Below are positions 17,612 through 26,861 of a stretch of 64,000 bases of DNA, piece by piece; within the stretch, counting starts at the first letter, position 1, and every line of letters starts with the position of its first letter. A program made the translations under genes and the position numbers. The notes beneath the pieces are model-generated. The model made no database searches. It was given only the letters and a program-made list of their open reading frames with translations, and was not told the origin of the DNA. This DNA is from Psychrobacter maritimus. GTDB lineage: Bacteria > Pseudomonadota > Gammaproteobacteria > Pseudomonadales > Moraxellaceae. The stretch lies in the NCBI RefSeq assembly GCF_904846345.1, contig NZ_CAJHAJ010000008.1, positions 29,590-93,589 of the forward strand, given 5' to 3'.

Positions 17612-17653
17612 AAAAAAGCGCAGCACTGTTTATCACAGTACCGCGCTTTTTTA
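17612..17653. terminator. Bidirectional terminator
   Basis: AAAAAAGCGC, inner ACTGT, loop TTATC, ACAGT, then GCGCTTTTTT form a hairpin flanked by A and T runs. It separates the secretin-like gene from the converging decarboxylase gene. Confidence 0.85.
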
Positions 17654-17674
17654 TTGACATTGATTGTTTAAAAA

Positions 17675-18856
17675 CTAATCAATATAAATCACTTCTAACG
17701 GCGGGAAACCATTGAACTCGACCGACGAATACGAGTTGGTATACGCACCCGTGGTTAACCAAAAAATTTTATCGCCAATCTCAAGCTCTTCTGGCAACTG
17801 ATAACCGGCTTCTTCATACATGATATCGGTTGAGTCGCAAGTTGGACCGGCTAATACAACCGTGCCTTCGCTGGTTGATGTTTCCATTTTAGGCGTATAA
17901 ACAGGGTATTTAATGGCTTCACCCAAAGTCTCGATTAAGCCTTGGAATAAGCCCACATCGGTATAGACCCAGCGCGTCAAATCCGTATCTGATTTACGTG
18001 AGATAAGTACCACATCACTGACCAATACACCCGAACCACCAACCAATGAGCGACCGGGTTCTAAAATAATATCAGGCATTTCATCTTCATTATAATCATC
18101 GGTCAGATAACGGGTAATCTCTTCCGCGTAGACTTTTACCGGATTGACTTCGCTGATATAGTTCGCTGGAAAGCCGCCACCCAAATTAATCATTTGCAGC
18201 TTAATGCCTTCTTCATTTTTCATCCAGTCAAACATATATTTGACCTTGGCAAGCGCATCATCCCAAGCAGCAACGTCTTTTTGCTGGCTGCCGACGTGGA
18301 ACGAGATGCCATACGGCACCAAGCCTAAATCGCGCGCTTGAATCAATAGGTCAATGGCCATATTTGGATGGCAACCAAATTTACGTGATAGCGGCCATTC
18401 AGCGGTTTCAGACCCTTGTACTAAGATGCGTACAAAGATTCTTGAACCAGGCGCGTGCTTAGCGATATTTTTTAAATCCGCTTCTGAGTCAGTCGCATAT
18501 AAATCAATACCTTTCTCAAAAGCATACTTCACATGCTGCGCTTTTTTAATGGTATTGCCATAAGAGATACGTGACGGCTCAACGCCGCAATCGAGCACAC
18601 GGTCAAGCTCGTAGATTGACGCACAGTCAAAGTTTGAACCAAGCTCAGCAAGCAAGTTAATGACTTCAACCGCAGGGCTTGCCTTCATTGCATAATGAAT
18701 TTTCGCCTTTGGGAAAAAACCGACCATTTCCGCATATTTGGTTTTAATACGGCTAAGGTCGACGACCAAAAACGGGGTTTCGCGACCTTCGGCAGCTTTG
18801 GTGAATTTCTGCCAGCCGGCAGGGTCAAAATATTGGTCAATTTTGATCATGGTCAT
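17675..18856 (-). CDS. PLP-dependent ornithine/lysine decarboxylase (alanine-racemase fold)
   Basis: A 393-residue fold-type III PLP decarboxylase of the eukaryotic-ODC/bacterial L/ODC group, forming putrescine and/or cadaverine for polyamine pools. Seen: the PLP lysine in IHYAMKASP near residue 58, SRKFGC, the glycine loop MINLGGGFPANY near 228, the EPGRSLVG phosphate-binding segment near 272, and the catalytic-Cys signature GPTCDSTD near 340. This is distinct from the large inducible fold-type I SpeC/CadA enzymes. Substrate preference (ornithine against lysine) cannot be settled by eye. It is transcribed alone; a dyad lies about 100 bases upstream. Confidence 0.88.
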   Translation of the reverse strand: MTMIKIDQYFDPAGWQKFTKAAEGRETPFLVVDLSRIKTKYAEMVGFFPKAKIHYAMKASPAVEVINLLAELGSNFDCASIYELDRVLDCGVEPSRISYGNTIKKAQHVKYAFEKGIDLYATDSEADLKNIAKHAPGSRIFVRILVQGSETAEWPLSRKFGCHPNMAIDLLIQARDLGLVPYGISFHVGSQQKDVAAWDDALAKVKYMFDWMKNEEGIKLQMINLGGGFPANYISEVNPVKVYAEEITRYLTDDYNEDEMPDIILEPGRSLVGGSGVLVSDVVLISRKSDTDLTRWVYTDVGLFQGLIETLGEAIKYPVYTPKMETSTSEGTVVLAGPTCDSTDIMYEEAGYQLPEELEIGDKIFWLTTGAYTNSYSSVEFNGFPPLEVIYID

Positions 18857-18952
18857 GGTTGGAAACCTTTAATGAAGACAGTAGATGTCAGAGGATAAAA
18901 ACGTCAGAGAGTAAAAGCCAATATCAACGTCATAAGCTTATCATCATAAGTC

Positions 18953-18978
18953 TTGTTATTAATAAAGCTTAATAACAA
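18953..18978. promoter_or_regulatory. Nine-base dyad upstream of the decarboxylase gene
   Basis: TTGTTATTA (18953-18961) and TAATAACAA (18970-18978) form a perfect inverted repeat with an 8-base spacer, located between def and the decarboxylase gene. No T-run follows on the transcribed strand. It could be an operator or a weak hairpin after def; the function is inferred from position only. Confidence 0.35.
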
Positions 18979-19048
18979 TCGTACTTTATTAACGATATTT
19001 CTTAATGATAATAAAATAACAGCAAACACGGCTTAAAAAATGAATAAA

Positions 19049-19603
19049 TTAAGAGCTGGTCGTTTGCGGCTGTTTATCCGCGATTTGTTCACCCTGTTTT
19101 TCGCGTATTTTAAGCACTTTACGGACTTTATCACGCGCACGAGTTTGCTTAAGACGCGATAAATAATCGACGAAGATGACCCCATTTAAGTGGTCCATCT
19201 CATGCTGAATGCAAACGGCAAGTAAGCCTTCGACTTCTTCATCAATCTTATTGCCATTCTCATCTAAGGCTTCGATACGCACTTTATTCGGACGCTCAAC
19301 CTTATCATAGACTTCAGGTACCGACAAACAACCCTCTTCGTATGGCTGCTTTTCTTCTACCAATGGCGTGACTTTAGGATTAATAAATACCCTTGGGCTG
19401 TCTTTATCTTCAGATAAATCCATCACGATTAGCTGAATATGGCGATCGACTTGGCTTGCTGCCAAACCAATACCTTGGGCATCATACATCGTCTCAATCA
19501 TATCGGCGATTAAGGTTTTGATTTCAGCCGTGACTTCCTTGACAGGCTTGGCAATCGTGCGCAAGCGCGGGTCGGGATAACTTAAAATAGGGAGTAACGC
19601 CAT
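19049..19603 (-). CDS. def: Peptide deformylase
   Basis: An essential cytosolic metalloenzyme removing the formyl group from nascent N-formylmethionine. All three family motifs are present in the 184-residue protein: GIGLAASQ (about 45-52), EGCLSVP (about 91-97, the metal-ligand Cys) and QHEMDHLNG (about 132-140, the two His ligands and the catalytic Glu). There is a Lys/Arg-rich C-terminal tail. It is not beside fmt here, unlike the usual def-fmt pair. It sits upstream of the decarboxylase gene on the same strand with a ~190-base gap, so cotranscription is uncertain. Confidence 0.96.
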   Translation of the reverse strand: MALLPILSYPDPRLRTIAKPVKEVTAEIKTLIADMIETMYDAQGIGLAASQVDRHIQLIVMDLSEDKDSPRVFINPKVTPLVEEKQPYEEGCLSVPEVYDKVERPNKVRIEALDENGNKIDEEVEGLLAVCIQHEMDHLNGVIFVDYLSRLKQTRARDKVRKVLKIREKQGEQIADKQPQTTSS

Positions 19604-19769
19604 AGGGCTTACCTCAATGATAAAGATAAAATAGGTCTGATATTATAAGATAAATGGGGACAAAAGTAATGCTTATCAATACACGACGCTTTATATCCTT
19701 ATTTGATAACATAAGCAAAACTTATAATTAATCGTTAAGACAGAATGTAAAAAATAAAAACCGCGCCAT

Positions 19770-19800
19770 AAAAAAGGTCCTGCATCGAGCAAGACCTTTT
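19770..19800. terminator. Terminator after the GlsB/YeaQ-like gene
   Basis: AAAAAGGTCCTGC pairs with GCAAGACCTTTT around ATCGA. On the minus strand it ends in a T-run, terminating the small membrane protein gene before def. Confidence 0.8.
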
Positions 19801-19916
19801 GTTTATTATTTCTTTACGATGTAGCTTGTTAAATGCTCAATTAAATTGGTAGCTAAGTCAGCTGACATCTAAATTAAAATCCATTTAAATTGAAATACAT
19901 CAAAACTAAAATAATA

Positions 19917-20171
19917 TTATACGTTACGCTTACTCATAATCATCTCATAGATAAACAGTAAGATAATCGCACCGATTACTGAGAAGATAAGACCGATAAA
20001 GCCGCCATCAGCATTGATACCGATTAAGCCTGCAACAAAACCACCCAGCATCGCACCAACGATACCCAAAACGATGGTCATAATCCAACCCATAGGGTCG
20101 CTACCTGGCTTGATAGCACGTGCCAATAAACCTGCGACCAGACCTACAATAATCATCCAAATAAAGCTCAT
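19917..20171 (-). CDS. GlsB/YeaQ/YmgE family small membrane protein
   Basis: An 84-residue glycine-rich inner-membrane protein with three hydrophobic helices. MSFIWMIIVGLVAGLLARAI followed by MGWIMTIVLGIVGAMLGGF is the hallmark of the YeaQ/YmgE (transglycosylase-associated) family. Members are commonly stress-induced, but their activity is not established. ATG 20171 is preceded by AGGAGAAT. Monocistronic with its own terminator. The 449-base region upstream holds only a short tandem repeat and the mpl terminator. Confidence 0.88.
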   Translation of the reverse strand: MSFIWMIIVGLVAGLLARAIKPGSDPMGWIMTIVLGIVGAMLGGFVAGLIGINADGGFIGLIFSVIGAIILLFIYEMIMSKRNV

Positions 20172-20485
20172 TTTATTCTCCTAATATGTTGCCATTTATA
20201 ATGTGTTACTTATTTATATTGCTTTCTTTTAATGGATTCATTGTAGTCATTCCTGAAACCAAAAAGTAAGGACAAAATGTTATCTGTGTACGGGCTATGT
20301 GAGGAAAAAGCCATATTTGCTATTAAGCAGATGAGATAGGTAAACAGTAGGTTACAAAGGTAGTAAAGTCGCTAACAGAATTAATAGTTAGTAGTGCTAA
20401 TGTACAGCGTTCTAAGAGGGAGGTTTTATTTAATGGAACGCAGTAACATAGGCCAGTTAGGGGGATAAGTTAGGGGAAATTAATC

Positions 20486-20511
20486 GATAGAAGTGATAGA
20501 AGTGATAGAAA
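20486..20511. repeat. Short tandem repeat, 9-bp unit
   Basis: Three near-identical GATAGAAGT-type units lie head to tail in the gap between the YeaQ-like gene and mpl. The rest of 20172-20620 shows no gene I can support. Confidence 0.6.
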
Positions 20512-20544
20512 CGAGGTAGGATTTTTATTGGAGATAATCAGACA

Positions 20545-20582
20545 TAAAAAAAGCGCCGCTCGTTTAACGAACCGCGCTTTTA
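20545..20582. terminator. Terminator of mpl
   Basis: AAAAAAGCGC, inner TCGTT/AACGA, then GCGCTTTT form a hairpin whose minus-strand copy ends in a T-run just past the mpl stop codon. Confidence 0.85.
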
Positions 20583-20620
20583 AAAAGCATTTTCAATGCC
20601 TTTTGTTTTTTAACAAAGTC

Positions 20621-22108
20621 TTATTGGGTGCGTAGAGCTGTCAATAGACGCTGATGGATGCCCTCAAAACCGCCATTGGACATAATCACAATAGCATCAC
20701 CCGCTTTAGCATGGGTACTGATATGCTCGATAATAGTATCGACGCTAGAAAGTACCTGTTGGTTACCCATATTTGGATTTACCATATTGGCATTTTCAAT
20801 CACTTCTCTTAAGCCCCATTCAAGTCCGGTAGGCTCATACCATAACGTATGGTCGGCGAGGGCAGCGGACTCAGCCAAGCTGTCTTGATGAATGCCCATT
20901 TTCATAGTGTTGCTACGCGGCTCAATAATCGCCCAAACGCGTCTGTCTGCCAGTTTCTTTTTTGCACCATCTAAGGTGGTGGTAATGGCGGTCGGATGAT
21001 GGGCAAAATCATCAAACACCAAGATGTCATTTATATCGCCAATCAGCTCCATACGGCGTTTGATACCGGCAAAGGCTGACAATGCGGCGCAGGCGGTTTT
21101 GACGTCGACACCAACGTTATAAGCGGCGGCGACCGCAACCAAGGCATTATTGACATTATGAATGCCGCTCATTGACCAATTGACGAGCGCTTTAGCTTCT
21201 TTATCAGCCGTGAAACTAATATTGAATTGACCGCCATCGGCGCTGATAAGTTCAGCTTGCCAGTCGCTGTTATTTTTTAACGCCTGCTCTTCTTTATTGG
21301 TGTTATCTGCCGCTGAATCCAGCACGGCAGTACGCCAAATCGGTGTCCAAACGCCTTTTGCCAAGGTGTCTTCTAAACTGATAGTCGCCGCTGGCATGAT
21401 AATTTTGCCCGTGCTTGGAATCATGCGCACCATATGGTGAAACTGGGTTTGGATGGCATTTAGGTCGGCGAAAATATCGGCATGGTCAAACTCAAGGTTG
21501 TTTAAAATCGCCGTACGCGGACGATAATGGACGAACTTTGAGCGCTTATCAAAAAACGCCGAATCGTATTCATCGGCTTCGATAACAAAGTAGCCTGTTT
21601 TTTCTGCGTCATCATTATTTTTTTCAGCGCCCAAGTAGCTGCTATGGGCAAAGACTTGCTGTAAATGCTCATCAGTGGTATCGACCAGTGGTACGCCGCC
21701 AATCAAGAACCCTGCATCAATACCTGCATAATGTAGTATCCATGCCAGCATGGTCGTCGTTGTGGTCTTACCATGCGTACCTGCCACCGCGATGACGTGG
21801 CGCGATTGCAGCACTTGCTCAGATAAAAATTGTGGGCCTGAGGTGTAGCGCAGGCCGCTATCTAGCATATACTCGATGACACCCATACCACGTTTCATCG
21901 CATTGCCAACCACCACCAAATCAGGCGCTGGCTGCAAATGTTCGACCAAATAGCCTTCGGCAATCGTGACGCCTGCATTTTCAAGTTGGGTGGACATCGG
22001 CGGATAAACATTGGCGTCTGAACCCGTGACCGTATGCCCGAGCGCGCGCGCCAATAATGCCAGCGAGCCCATAAAAGTACCACAAATACCAAGAATATGA
22101 ATATGCAT
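20621..22108 (-). CDS. mpl: UDP-N-acetylmuramate:L-Ala-gamma-D-Glu-meso-DAP ligase Mpl
   Basis: A cytosolic Mur-family ligase that attaches the recycled murein tripeptide directly to UDP-MurNAc. I chose ATG 22108 (MHIHILGICGTFMGSLA), which is where family members start; the frame is open 18 codons further upstream. The 495-residue protein shows AVAGTHGKTTTTTMLAW (ATP P-loop, about 105), EADEYDSAFFD, NNLEFDHADIF, HNVNNALVAVAAA, FDDFAHHPTAI and EPRSNTMKMG. Two hydrophilic inserts (around KNNDDAEK and ADNTNKEEQ) make it longer than the ~457-residue E. coli enzyme. A terminator isolates it from the NlpE-like gene behind it. Confidence 0.95.
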   Translation of the reverse strand: MHIHILGICGTFMGSLALLARALGHTVTGSDANVYPPMSTQLENAGVTIAEGYLVEHLQPAPDLVVVGNAMKRGMGVIEYMLDSGLRYTSGPQFLSEQVLQSRHVIAVAGTHGKTTTTTMLAWILHYAGIDAGFLIGGVPLVDTTDEHLQQVFAHSSYLGAEKNNDDAEKTGYFVIEADEYDSAFFDKRSKFVHYRPRTAILNNLEFDHADIFADLNAIQTQFHHMVRMIPSTGKIIMPAATISLEDTLAKGVWTPIWRTAVLDSAADNTNKEEQALKNNSDWQAELISADGGQFNISFTADKEAKALVNWSMSGIHNVNNALVAVAAAYNVGVDVKTACAALSAFAGIKRRMELIGDINDILVFDDFAHHPTAITTTLDGAKKKLADRRVWAIIEPRSNTMKMGIHQDSLAESAALADHTLWYEPTGLEWGLREVIENANMVNPNMGNQQVLSSVDTIIEHISTHAKAGDAIVIMSNGGFEGIHQRLLTALRTQ

Positions 22109-22242
22109 AGACGTTCCGTACGAGCTTAAAAAAGGGGATTGAGCTTGAATATCAGGCAACACATATTAGTGCAGCAGACAGTTCGGTAGACAGCTCAATA
22201 GACAAAGGCTTATTGTAAAGTAAACACTAGAAGATGACCAAT

Positions 22243-22267
22243 AAAAAACGCCTAGCAAGTAGGCGTT
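22243..22267. terminator. Terminator of the NlpE-like gene
   Basis: AACGCCTA, loop GCAAG, TAGGCGTT forms a compact hairpin. On the minus strand it is followed by TTTTTT, right after the stop of the NlpE-like gene. Confidence 0.85.
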
Positions 22268-22289
22268 ATGTGCTTATCCATTGACGCGT

Positions 22290-22859
22290 TTATTTGCGCG
22301 CCAAGCTATAGTCATCATCAGGATTTTTATCTGCGTCCAACCTAATCAAAAGGTTGTCTTTGATATGGTAGGTTTCGATATTTTTTCTCTCATAGACAAT
22401 CGTAATCATATCGTCATCTTGGCGATAGACGCCAGATTCTAGCAAAGGCGCGCGCGCAGGCTCTGCGTGATTAAATATACTGGTTTTTAGTACGGAGCCA
22501 TCAGAAAATAGGTTTAGGGTAATAGCGATATTAGCGCAAGATTCGCATGGCACGATGCCGCCATAATCACCCATTAAGGTTGCCTGTAGCGTGCTTTCGT
22601 TATTTGATGCAGAAATCATCGGCGTACGACGAGCATTATCATTTATATTGGCCGCCGCAATAAGCGAGGTGCCTTCTTCGCTATTTGCCTTATCTGCTAC
22701 CTTGTTAGCACTGCTCTTTTGAGACTCATCGTTTGGCACCTCAGCTTGCTGCGTACCGTTAATCGGCGCACCTTGCGTCGTTTTATTATTGGTAGATGAG
22801 GACGCACTGTCACAGCTCATCAGCAGCAAACAGACGGGTAACGCCAATAATGGGCGCAT
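22290..22859 (-). CDS. NlpE-like copper resistance/sensor lipoprotein
   Basis: An outer-membrane lipoprotein with an NlpE N-terminal domain. From ATG 22859 the product begins MRPLLALPVCLLLMSCDS with the lipobox Cys at residue 16; an ATG 18 codons upstream is also possible. A ~75-residue Ser/Asn/Gln-rich linker precedes the conserved domain GDYGGIVPCESCANIAITLNL (a CxxC pair) and ESGVYRQDDDMITIVYE. In E. coli NlpE the CxxC motif takes part in copper and redox surface sensing with the Cpx pathway; that role here is inference. No copper genes lie nearby. dsbB, whose pathway oxidises such cysteines, is the next upstream gene. Confidence 0.8.
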   Translation of the reverse strand: MRPLLALPVCLLLMSCDSASSSTNNKTTQGAPINGTQQAEVPNDESQKSSANKVADKANSEEGTSLIAAANINDNARRTPMISASNNESTLQATLMGDYGGIVPCESCANIAITLNLFSDGSVLKTSIFNHAEPARAPLLESGVYRQDDDMITIVYERKNIETYHIKDNLLIRLDADKNPDDDYSLARK

Positions 22860-23304
22860 ACAGCGTCTGATAGCCGTAATAGTAGAGAGGGAAGTAGACC
22901 AAAAAGTTATCATAGTATTACCAAAAACAGTTTTTTAAATAGTATGGTCAGACGCTATCAGTATAATAAATGAGCTAAAGCTTTGAGAGAAATCAAAGAA
23001 GATAAGAAAAACAAGCTTAACGGCAATAGCTAAAGTGTGCGACCTTGACTTCGTTAATTTATGTGAGAAGAGTAAGCGGGTAAATAAATAGTAGCGCGTT
23101 CCAGCACTATAAACACTCGCATTACAACGCTTTCTATATACGATTAAAGCGTTATAAAGCCGTCTCTTATTCCAATAGGGTAAATAAACCCTGCAAAGAT
23201 ATCAAAGTGTAAAAGTGACTAAGGAGGCTCTTTAGGTAAACTCTATAATCATAAGGGCGAATAAACACCTTTATCAGCTGCAAAATAAGATACAAAATAA
23301 GCGC

Positions 23305-23340
23305 AAAAAAACCGTCAGCGTGATTAAGCATAACGGTTTT
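23305..23340. terminator. Terminator of dsbB
   Basis: AAAACCGT and ACGGTTTT enclose an 18-base loop with partial internal pairing. An A-run on the plus strand gives a T-run on the minus strand beyond dsbB. The rest of 22860-23304 shows no gene I can support. Confidence 0.6.
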
Positions 23341-23381
23341 AGTTGGTTATTCATTAAAGCGAAACGGCTTATAAAAGCACG

Positions 23382-23903
23382 CTAGCGCGCAGGACGAATG
23401 ATACGCCACAATATAAGCACATGCGTTAATATCAAAATACTAAATAGAATTAATGATTGCTCGGGAATACTCAGCCCCATAAACGTCCAGTCGATAGAAG
23501 CACATTCACCAGAACCGGCAAACACTTCTTTTAATACCTGCTGCATAGGGAGGGTATCGAGCCAATAATCTAAACCTGGGCCACATGACGGTACTTGGTC
23601 AGCCGGTAGATGCTGTAGCCAGACATGACGCCCTGCTACTGTCGCGGCCCAGCCAATACCTGCCAAGCTACCCAGCCATAGTAGCAAGCGTGTCACCATT
23701 GATTTTGGATTAAATACCGCCGCGATGAGCGCAAAGCCGCCCATCACCATCAGCCCAATACGCTGAAAGATACACAGCGGACAAGGCGAAAACCCCATAT
23801 AACGCTGCAAAAAAAACAACGCAAAACTCATGCCTATTACGGTCATTATCACTAAAAACACTTGCAGATTACGGTAAGTGGTCAGCTGTCGCATGGGGCG
23901 CAT
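23382..23903 (-). CDS. dsbB: Disulfide bond formation protein DsbB
   Basis: An inner-membrane quinone reductase that reoxidises periplasmic DsbA. The 173-residue protein has four helices, the first periplasmic redox pair in FSPCPLCIFQR (Cys41-x-x-Cys44 type) and the second pair in the large periplasmic loop (SCGPGLDYWLD and GSGECASIDWTFMGLSIPEQ). Length and motif order are standard. ATG at 23903 or 23894 could start it. It is followed closely (44 bases) on the same strand by gshA upstream, so a gshA-dsbB transcript linking glutathione synthesis and disulfide formation is possible. Confidence 0.95.
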   Translation of the reverse strand: MRPMRQLTTYRNLQVFLVIMTVIGMSFALFFLQRYMGFSPCPLCIFQRIGLMVMGGFALIAAVFNPKSMVTRLLLWLGSLAGIGWAATVAGRHVWLQHLPADQVPSCGPGLDYWLDTLPMQQVLKEVFAGSGECASIDWTFMGLSIPEQSLILFSILILTHVLILWRIIRPAR

Positions 23904-23947
23904 ACTCTTATAAAGTGGTTATTGATGAAGGGTAAAATTATAAAAAT

Positions 23948-25531
23948 TTAGCGATATTGCTGTAAGAAATCCATAAAATCTTCGGTTTCAGCGGCTTCAA
24001 GTTCAGCTTGCTGTAGGATAGATTTTTCGGCAAGTACTTCATATTTGGCTTGCGTGTTTGGACTCAAAGTCTGCTGTAATAACGATTCACGATGCTGCTG
24101 CGCTAAAGTAAAGCCAAGCTGCCATAAACTGCCCAAACGCTTACTATCAGAGTTAACTTGCGCTGAGATGGTTGACTCAGAATGTCCTGCTTTACCTTGC
24201 ATCAAGGCAACCGCCGCACGATAGTCATTACCACCATAATGTGCATCAAGTAGTGCTGCCAATGGTTGCATCCGGCTTAAATGGGTGAGCATCCAGCTTT
24301 CTAGAGTTTGCTCAGCGCCGTTATTAATAATCTGTAAGTTTTCACGGCGACCTTCGTTGACCACGCGCTCAAGATTAACAGCCAACGCTTCTTCTTCTGC
24401 AGGCAGCAGCTCTGGCGAATCACTCAGCAAGCAATATAGCGCCATCACTTCTAAAAAGCAGGCGCTAGATAAGCGAATACCAATATCGCTATAAGGGTCA
24501 AGGTCAATGGCGCGAAACTCAACGTAAGCAATGCCGCGACGCTCAAGCGCTTCGGTTGGGCTCTCGCCACTTTCGGCGATTTGTTTTGGACGGATAGGGC
24601 TATAGTATTCATTTTCTATTTGTAGAATATGATCATTGATTTGAATCGGGTTGCCATCGGCATCATTTAAACCCAGTTTCTCAAAGCTTGCATGCGGGGT
24701 TTGAATCGCGCGGCGTAGCCCCTTGATATACTCGGGTAAATTGTTATAGCGGATATCGAGATGTTCTTGTACGCTGTTGGTATAACCAAGCTTGCCCATG
24801 CGCAGGCTGGTCGCAGTCGGCTTATAATAGGTCGAATCATTGAGCAGCTCAAGGTCATGCTCAACCCCTGACACAAAGCAAGGGCAAACACTGGGACTTG
24901 CGCCCAATAAATACAGCACTAAACTGGTCAGACGTTTAAAGTTACGAATCAGTCCCAAATACTTATCGTTTCTAAATTCTGTCAGGGTCAGGTCTTGTGC
25001 GGTTGGCGTTTGCGCTTGCCACGCGGCAAATAAATCATCGCCAAACGATAGGTTATAATGTAAACCAGCAATCGTCTGCATACGGCGACCATAACGGATG
25101 CCAAGTCCACTACGATATAGCGTTTTCAACTTACCGGTATTAGAGCTGCCATAATCGGCCAGTGGGATATCTTCATCATTGGACGACAGCATACACGGCA
25201 TGGATAATGGCCACATCAACTCACATTCAGGCATACCTTGATAGACCAATAAATGCAGTTGGCGCAGCATGTTTAAGGTTTCTTTTGGCGAGGTCTTGGG
25301 GTCAGTGATAAGCTCAAGCAGGCTTTCTGAATAATCCGTGGTGATAAACGGATGGGTAAGCTTGGAGCCAAGCTTAGTCGGATGCGGCGTTTGCGCCAAA
25401 TAACCATCAGGTTTAACACGCAGCCCTTCTTTTTCGATACCGCGGAGCATACCCGCTAGGTGCTGACTGTCAAACCAGTTTGGAATTTCAAAATCGACAA
25501 AGCTGCTCGCAATATTACTCATAATAGTCAT
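23948..25531 (-). CDS. gshA: Glutamate-cysteine ligase
   Basis: An ATP-dependent cytosolic enzyme forming gamma-glutamylcysteine, the first and limiting step of glutathione synthesis. The 527-residue protein matches the proteobacterial type I family: GIEKEGLRVKPDGYLAQTPHP at the start (metal/ATP-binding Glu residues), TDYSESLLELIT, SGLGIRYGRRMQTIAGLHYN, KLGYTNSVQEHLDIRYNNL, IENEYYSPIRPK, and YVEFRAIDLDPYS. The second ATG, three codons in, could also be used. dsbB lies 44 bases downstream in the same direction. gshB is not in the window. Confidence 0.96.
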   Translation of the reverse strand: MTIMSNIASSFVDFEIPNWFDSQHLAGMLRGIEKEGLRVKPDGYLAQTPHPTKLGSKLTHPFITTDYSESLLELITDPKTSPKETLNMLRQLHLLVYQGMPECELMWPLSMPCMLSSNDEDIPLADYGSSNTGKLKTLYRSGLGIRYGRRMQTIAGLHYNLSFGDDLFAAWQAQTPTAQDLTLTEFRNDKYLGLIRNFKRLTSLVLYLLGASPSVCPCFVSGVEHDLELLNDSTYYKPTATSLRMGKLGYTNSVQEHLDIRYNNLPEYIKGLRRAIQTPHASFEKLGLNDADGNPIQINDHILQIENEYYSPIRPKQIAESGESPTEALERRGIAYVEFRAIDLDPYSDIGIRLSSACFLEVMALYCLLSDSPELLPAEEEALAVNLERVVNEGRRENLQIINNGAEQTLESWMLTHLSRMQPLAALLDAHYGGNDYRAAVALMQGKAGHSESTISAQVNSDSKRLGSLWQLGFTLAQQHRESLLQQTLSPNTQAKYEVLAEKSILQQAELEAAETEDFMDFLQQYR

Positions 25532-25841
25532 CTGTTGTTATTAGTTATGTTCGGTCGAAACACAGGCGGTCCGACCGCAAAAAGGGGTTAGAGAATCAGG
25601 TCAGTTTAGCCCAAAGCGACCCTAAAAACCACGTGCAATTACAAATACAGTAAGCTTTTCCGGTGTTCAATTCGAGCAGTTTTAATGCAAAAACTGGCGA
25701 TAAAATAGCCGCAAAAACCTAAGATAAAGAGGGTCGGTTGTACTTCTTGGGCTTTACTTTCTTATAGCTTGTATGGTGCGTCATGACCGCTTTATCAATA
25801 TCAAACTATCTAATATTATCTATTACTCATAAAGCGTAGAC

Positions 25842-25875
25842 TAAAAAGCACCTAACGATAAGATAGGTGCCTTAA
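25842..25875. terminator. Terminator of erpA
   Basis: AAGCACCTA and TAGGTGCCTT enclose ACGATAAGA; on the minus strand a TTTTTAG run follows. It lies just past the erpA stop. The remaining upstream region of gshA (25532-25841) shows no other feature. Confidence 0.8.
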
Positions 25876-25913
25876 TAAAATGAAGAAAAATCATTGATTT
25901 AAAAAACAGTGAT

Positions 25914-26294
25914 TTAGATAGAAAACGATGAACCACAACCACAAGAAGTGGTGGCATTGGGGTTGGCAACCACAAAGCGCGCACCTTCTAAGCCTTCGGT
26001 ATAGTCAACCGTAGAGCCTTGTAGATACTGATAGCTCAGCGAATCGACCACTAAGGTCACATCGCCATTATCGAAGTTGGCGTCGTCTTCGCCTAAGTCG
26101 CTGTCAAATCTAAATCCGTAAGAGAAACCAGAACAGCCGCCGCCGGTCACATAGACGCGTAGCATAAGCTCGCTGTCACCTTCTTCTTCACGCAGACGAC
26201 GTACTTTTTGAGCCGCACTGTCAGTTAAGCTCAAGGCAGTTGGGTCGACGGGCTGGCTGGCGCTTGGGTTAAATTGGTTGGTTGATTCGTTCAT
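25914..26294 (-). CDS. erpA: Iron-sulfur cluster insertion protein ErpA
   Basis: An A-type carrier that transfers Fe-S clusters to apoproteins such as isoprenoid enzymes. The start is set at ATG 26294, preceded by TGAGGTAGAT; the frame is open 34 codons further upstream but that stretch is not conserved. The 126-residue product has [32 protein letters not shown] with the first cluster Cys, and the C-terminal [11 protein letters not shown] with the CxC pair. A hydrophilic N-terminal leader of ~20 residues precedes the fold. Monocistronic. The upstream gap to 26861 carries no gene I can support. Confidence 0.93.
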   Translation of the reverse strand: MNESTNQFNPSASQPVDPTALSLTDSAAQKVRRLREEEGDSELMLRVYVTGGGCSGFSYGFRFDSDLGEDDANFDNGDVTLVVDSLSYQYLQGSTVDYTEGLEGARFVVANPNATTSCGCGSSFSI

Positions 26295-26861
26295 ATCTAC
26301 CTCAGTTGCTAAAATCAAATGATATTGTTTTTTATTGATGCGAGGTCGTCTATTTATACAGGATAGGGCGACTGATCCGTAGCGGCTGATACGCATAGGC
26401 TACGGTAACATTAATGAGATTGGGTCACTATTTGACATTTAGACATTCATATAGACACTCATAGTTTGGGGTATGCATATTTGGCTTAAGACTTTAGACG
26501 CTCATATCGAGCTGTCATGGTGGCATACGCTGAAGCCCATACTATCATGGCTATTAGCACTTAACTGCATGATGTCAATAGTGTTTTACTAGTATAGCAT
26601 AATTGGGCTAATGATTGATTTGTCAAGGGTAACAACAGCGTTCACGACTAAAAAAGTGATTGAAACTGCAAACTTTTAAATAGTCTACGCCTCATTATCA
26701 TAATAAGCGGTTTTTAGCAGTATAAAGGTTTGAATTTAAAATACTTATTTAATTGTTTGCCTATGCGGCAAGCGTTTGAAATAATAGCCGCCAGTAAACA
26801 TGCCAGACGTGTGTTTTTTATTGCCTTAAGTTTTACATTATTGTTGAGATGAAGAAATTAT

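Noticed and set aside
26473..26592. 39-codon Trp/Leu-rich frame upstream of the yheS-type gene
   Set aside because: The GGGG before ATG is too close for a ribosome site, there is no recognisable motif, and a frame this short is expected by chance.
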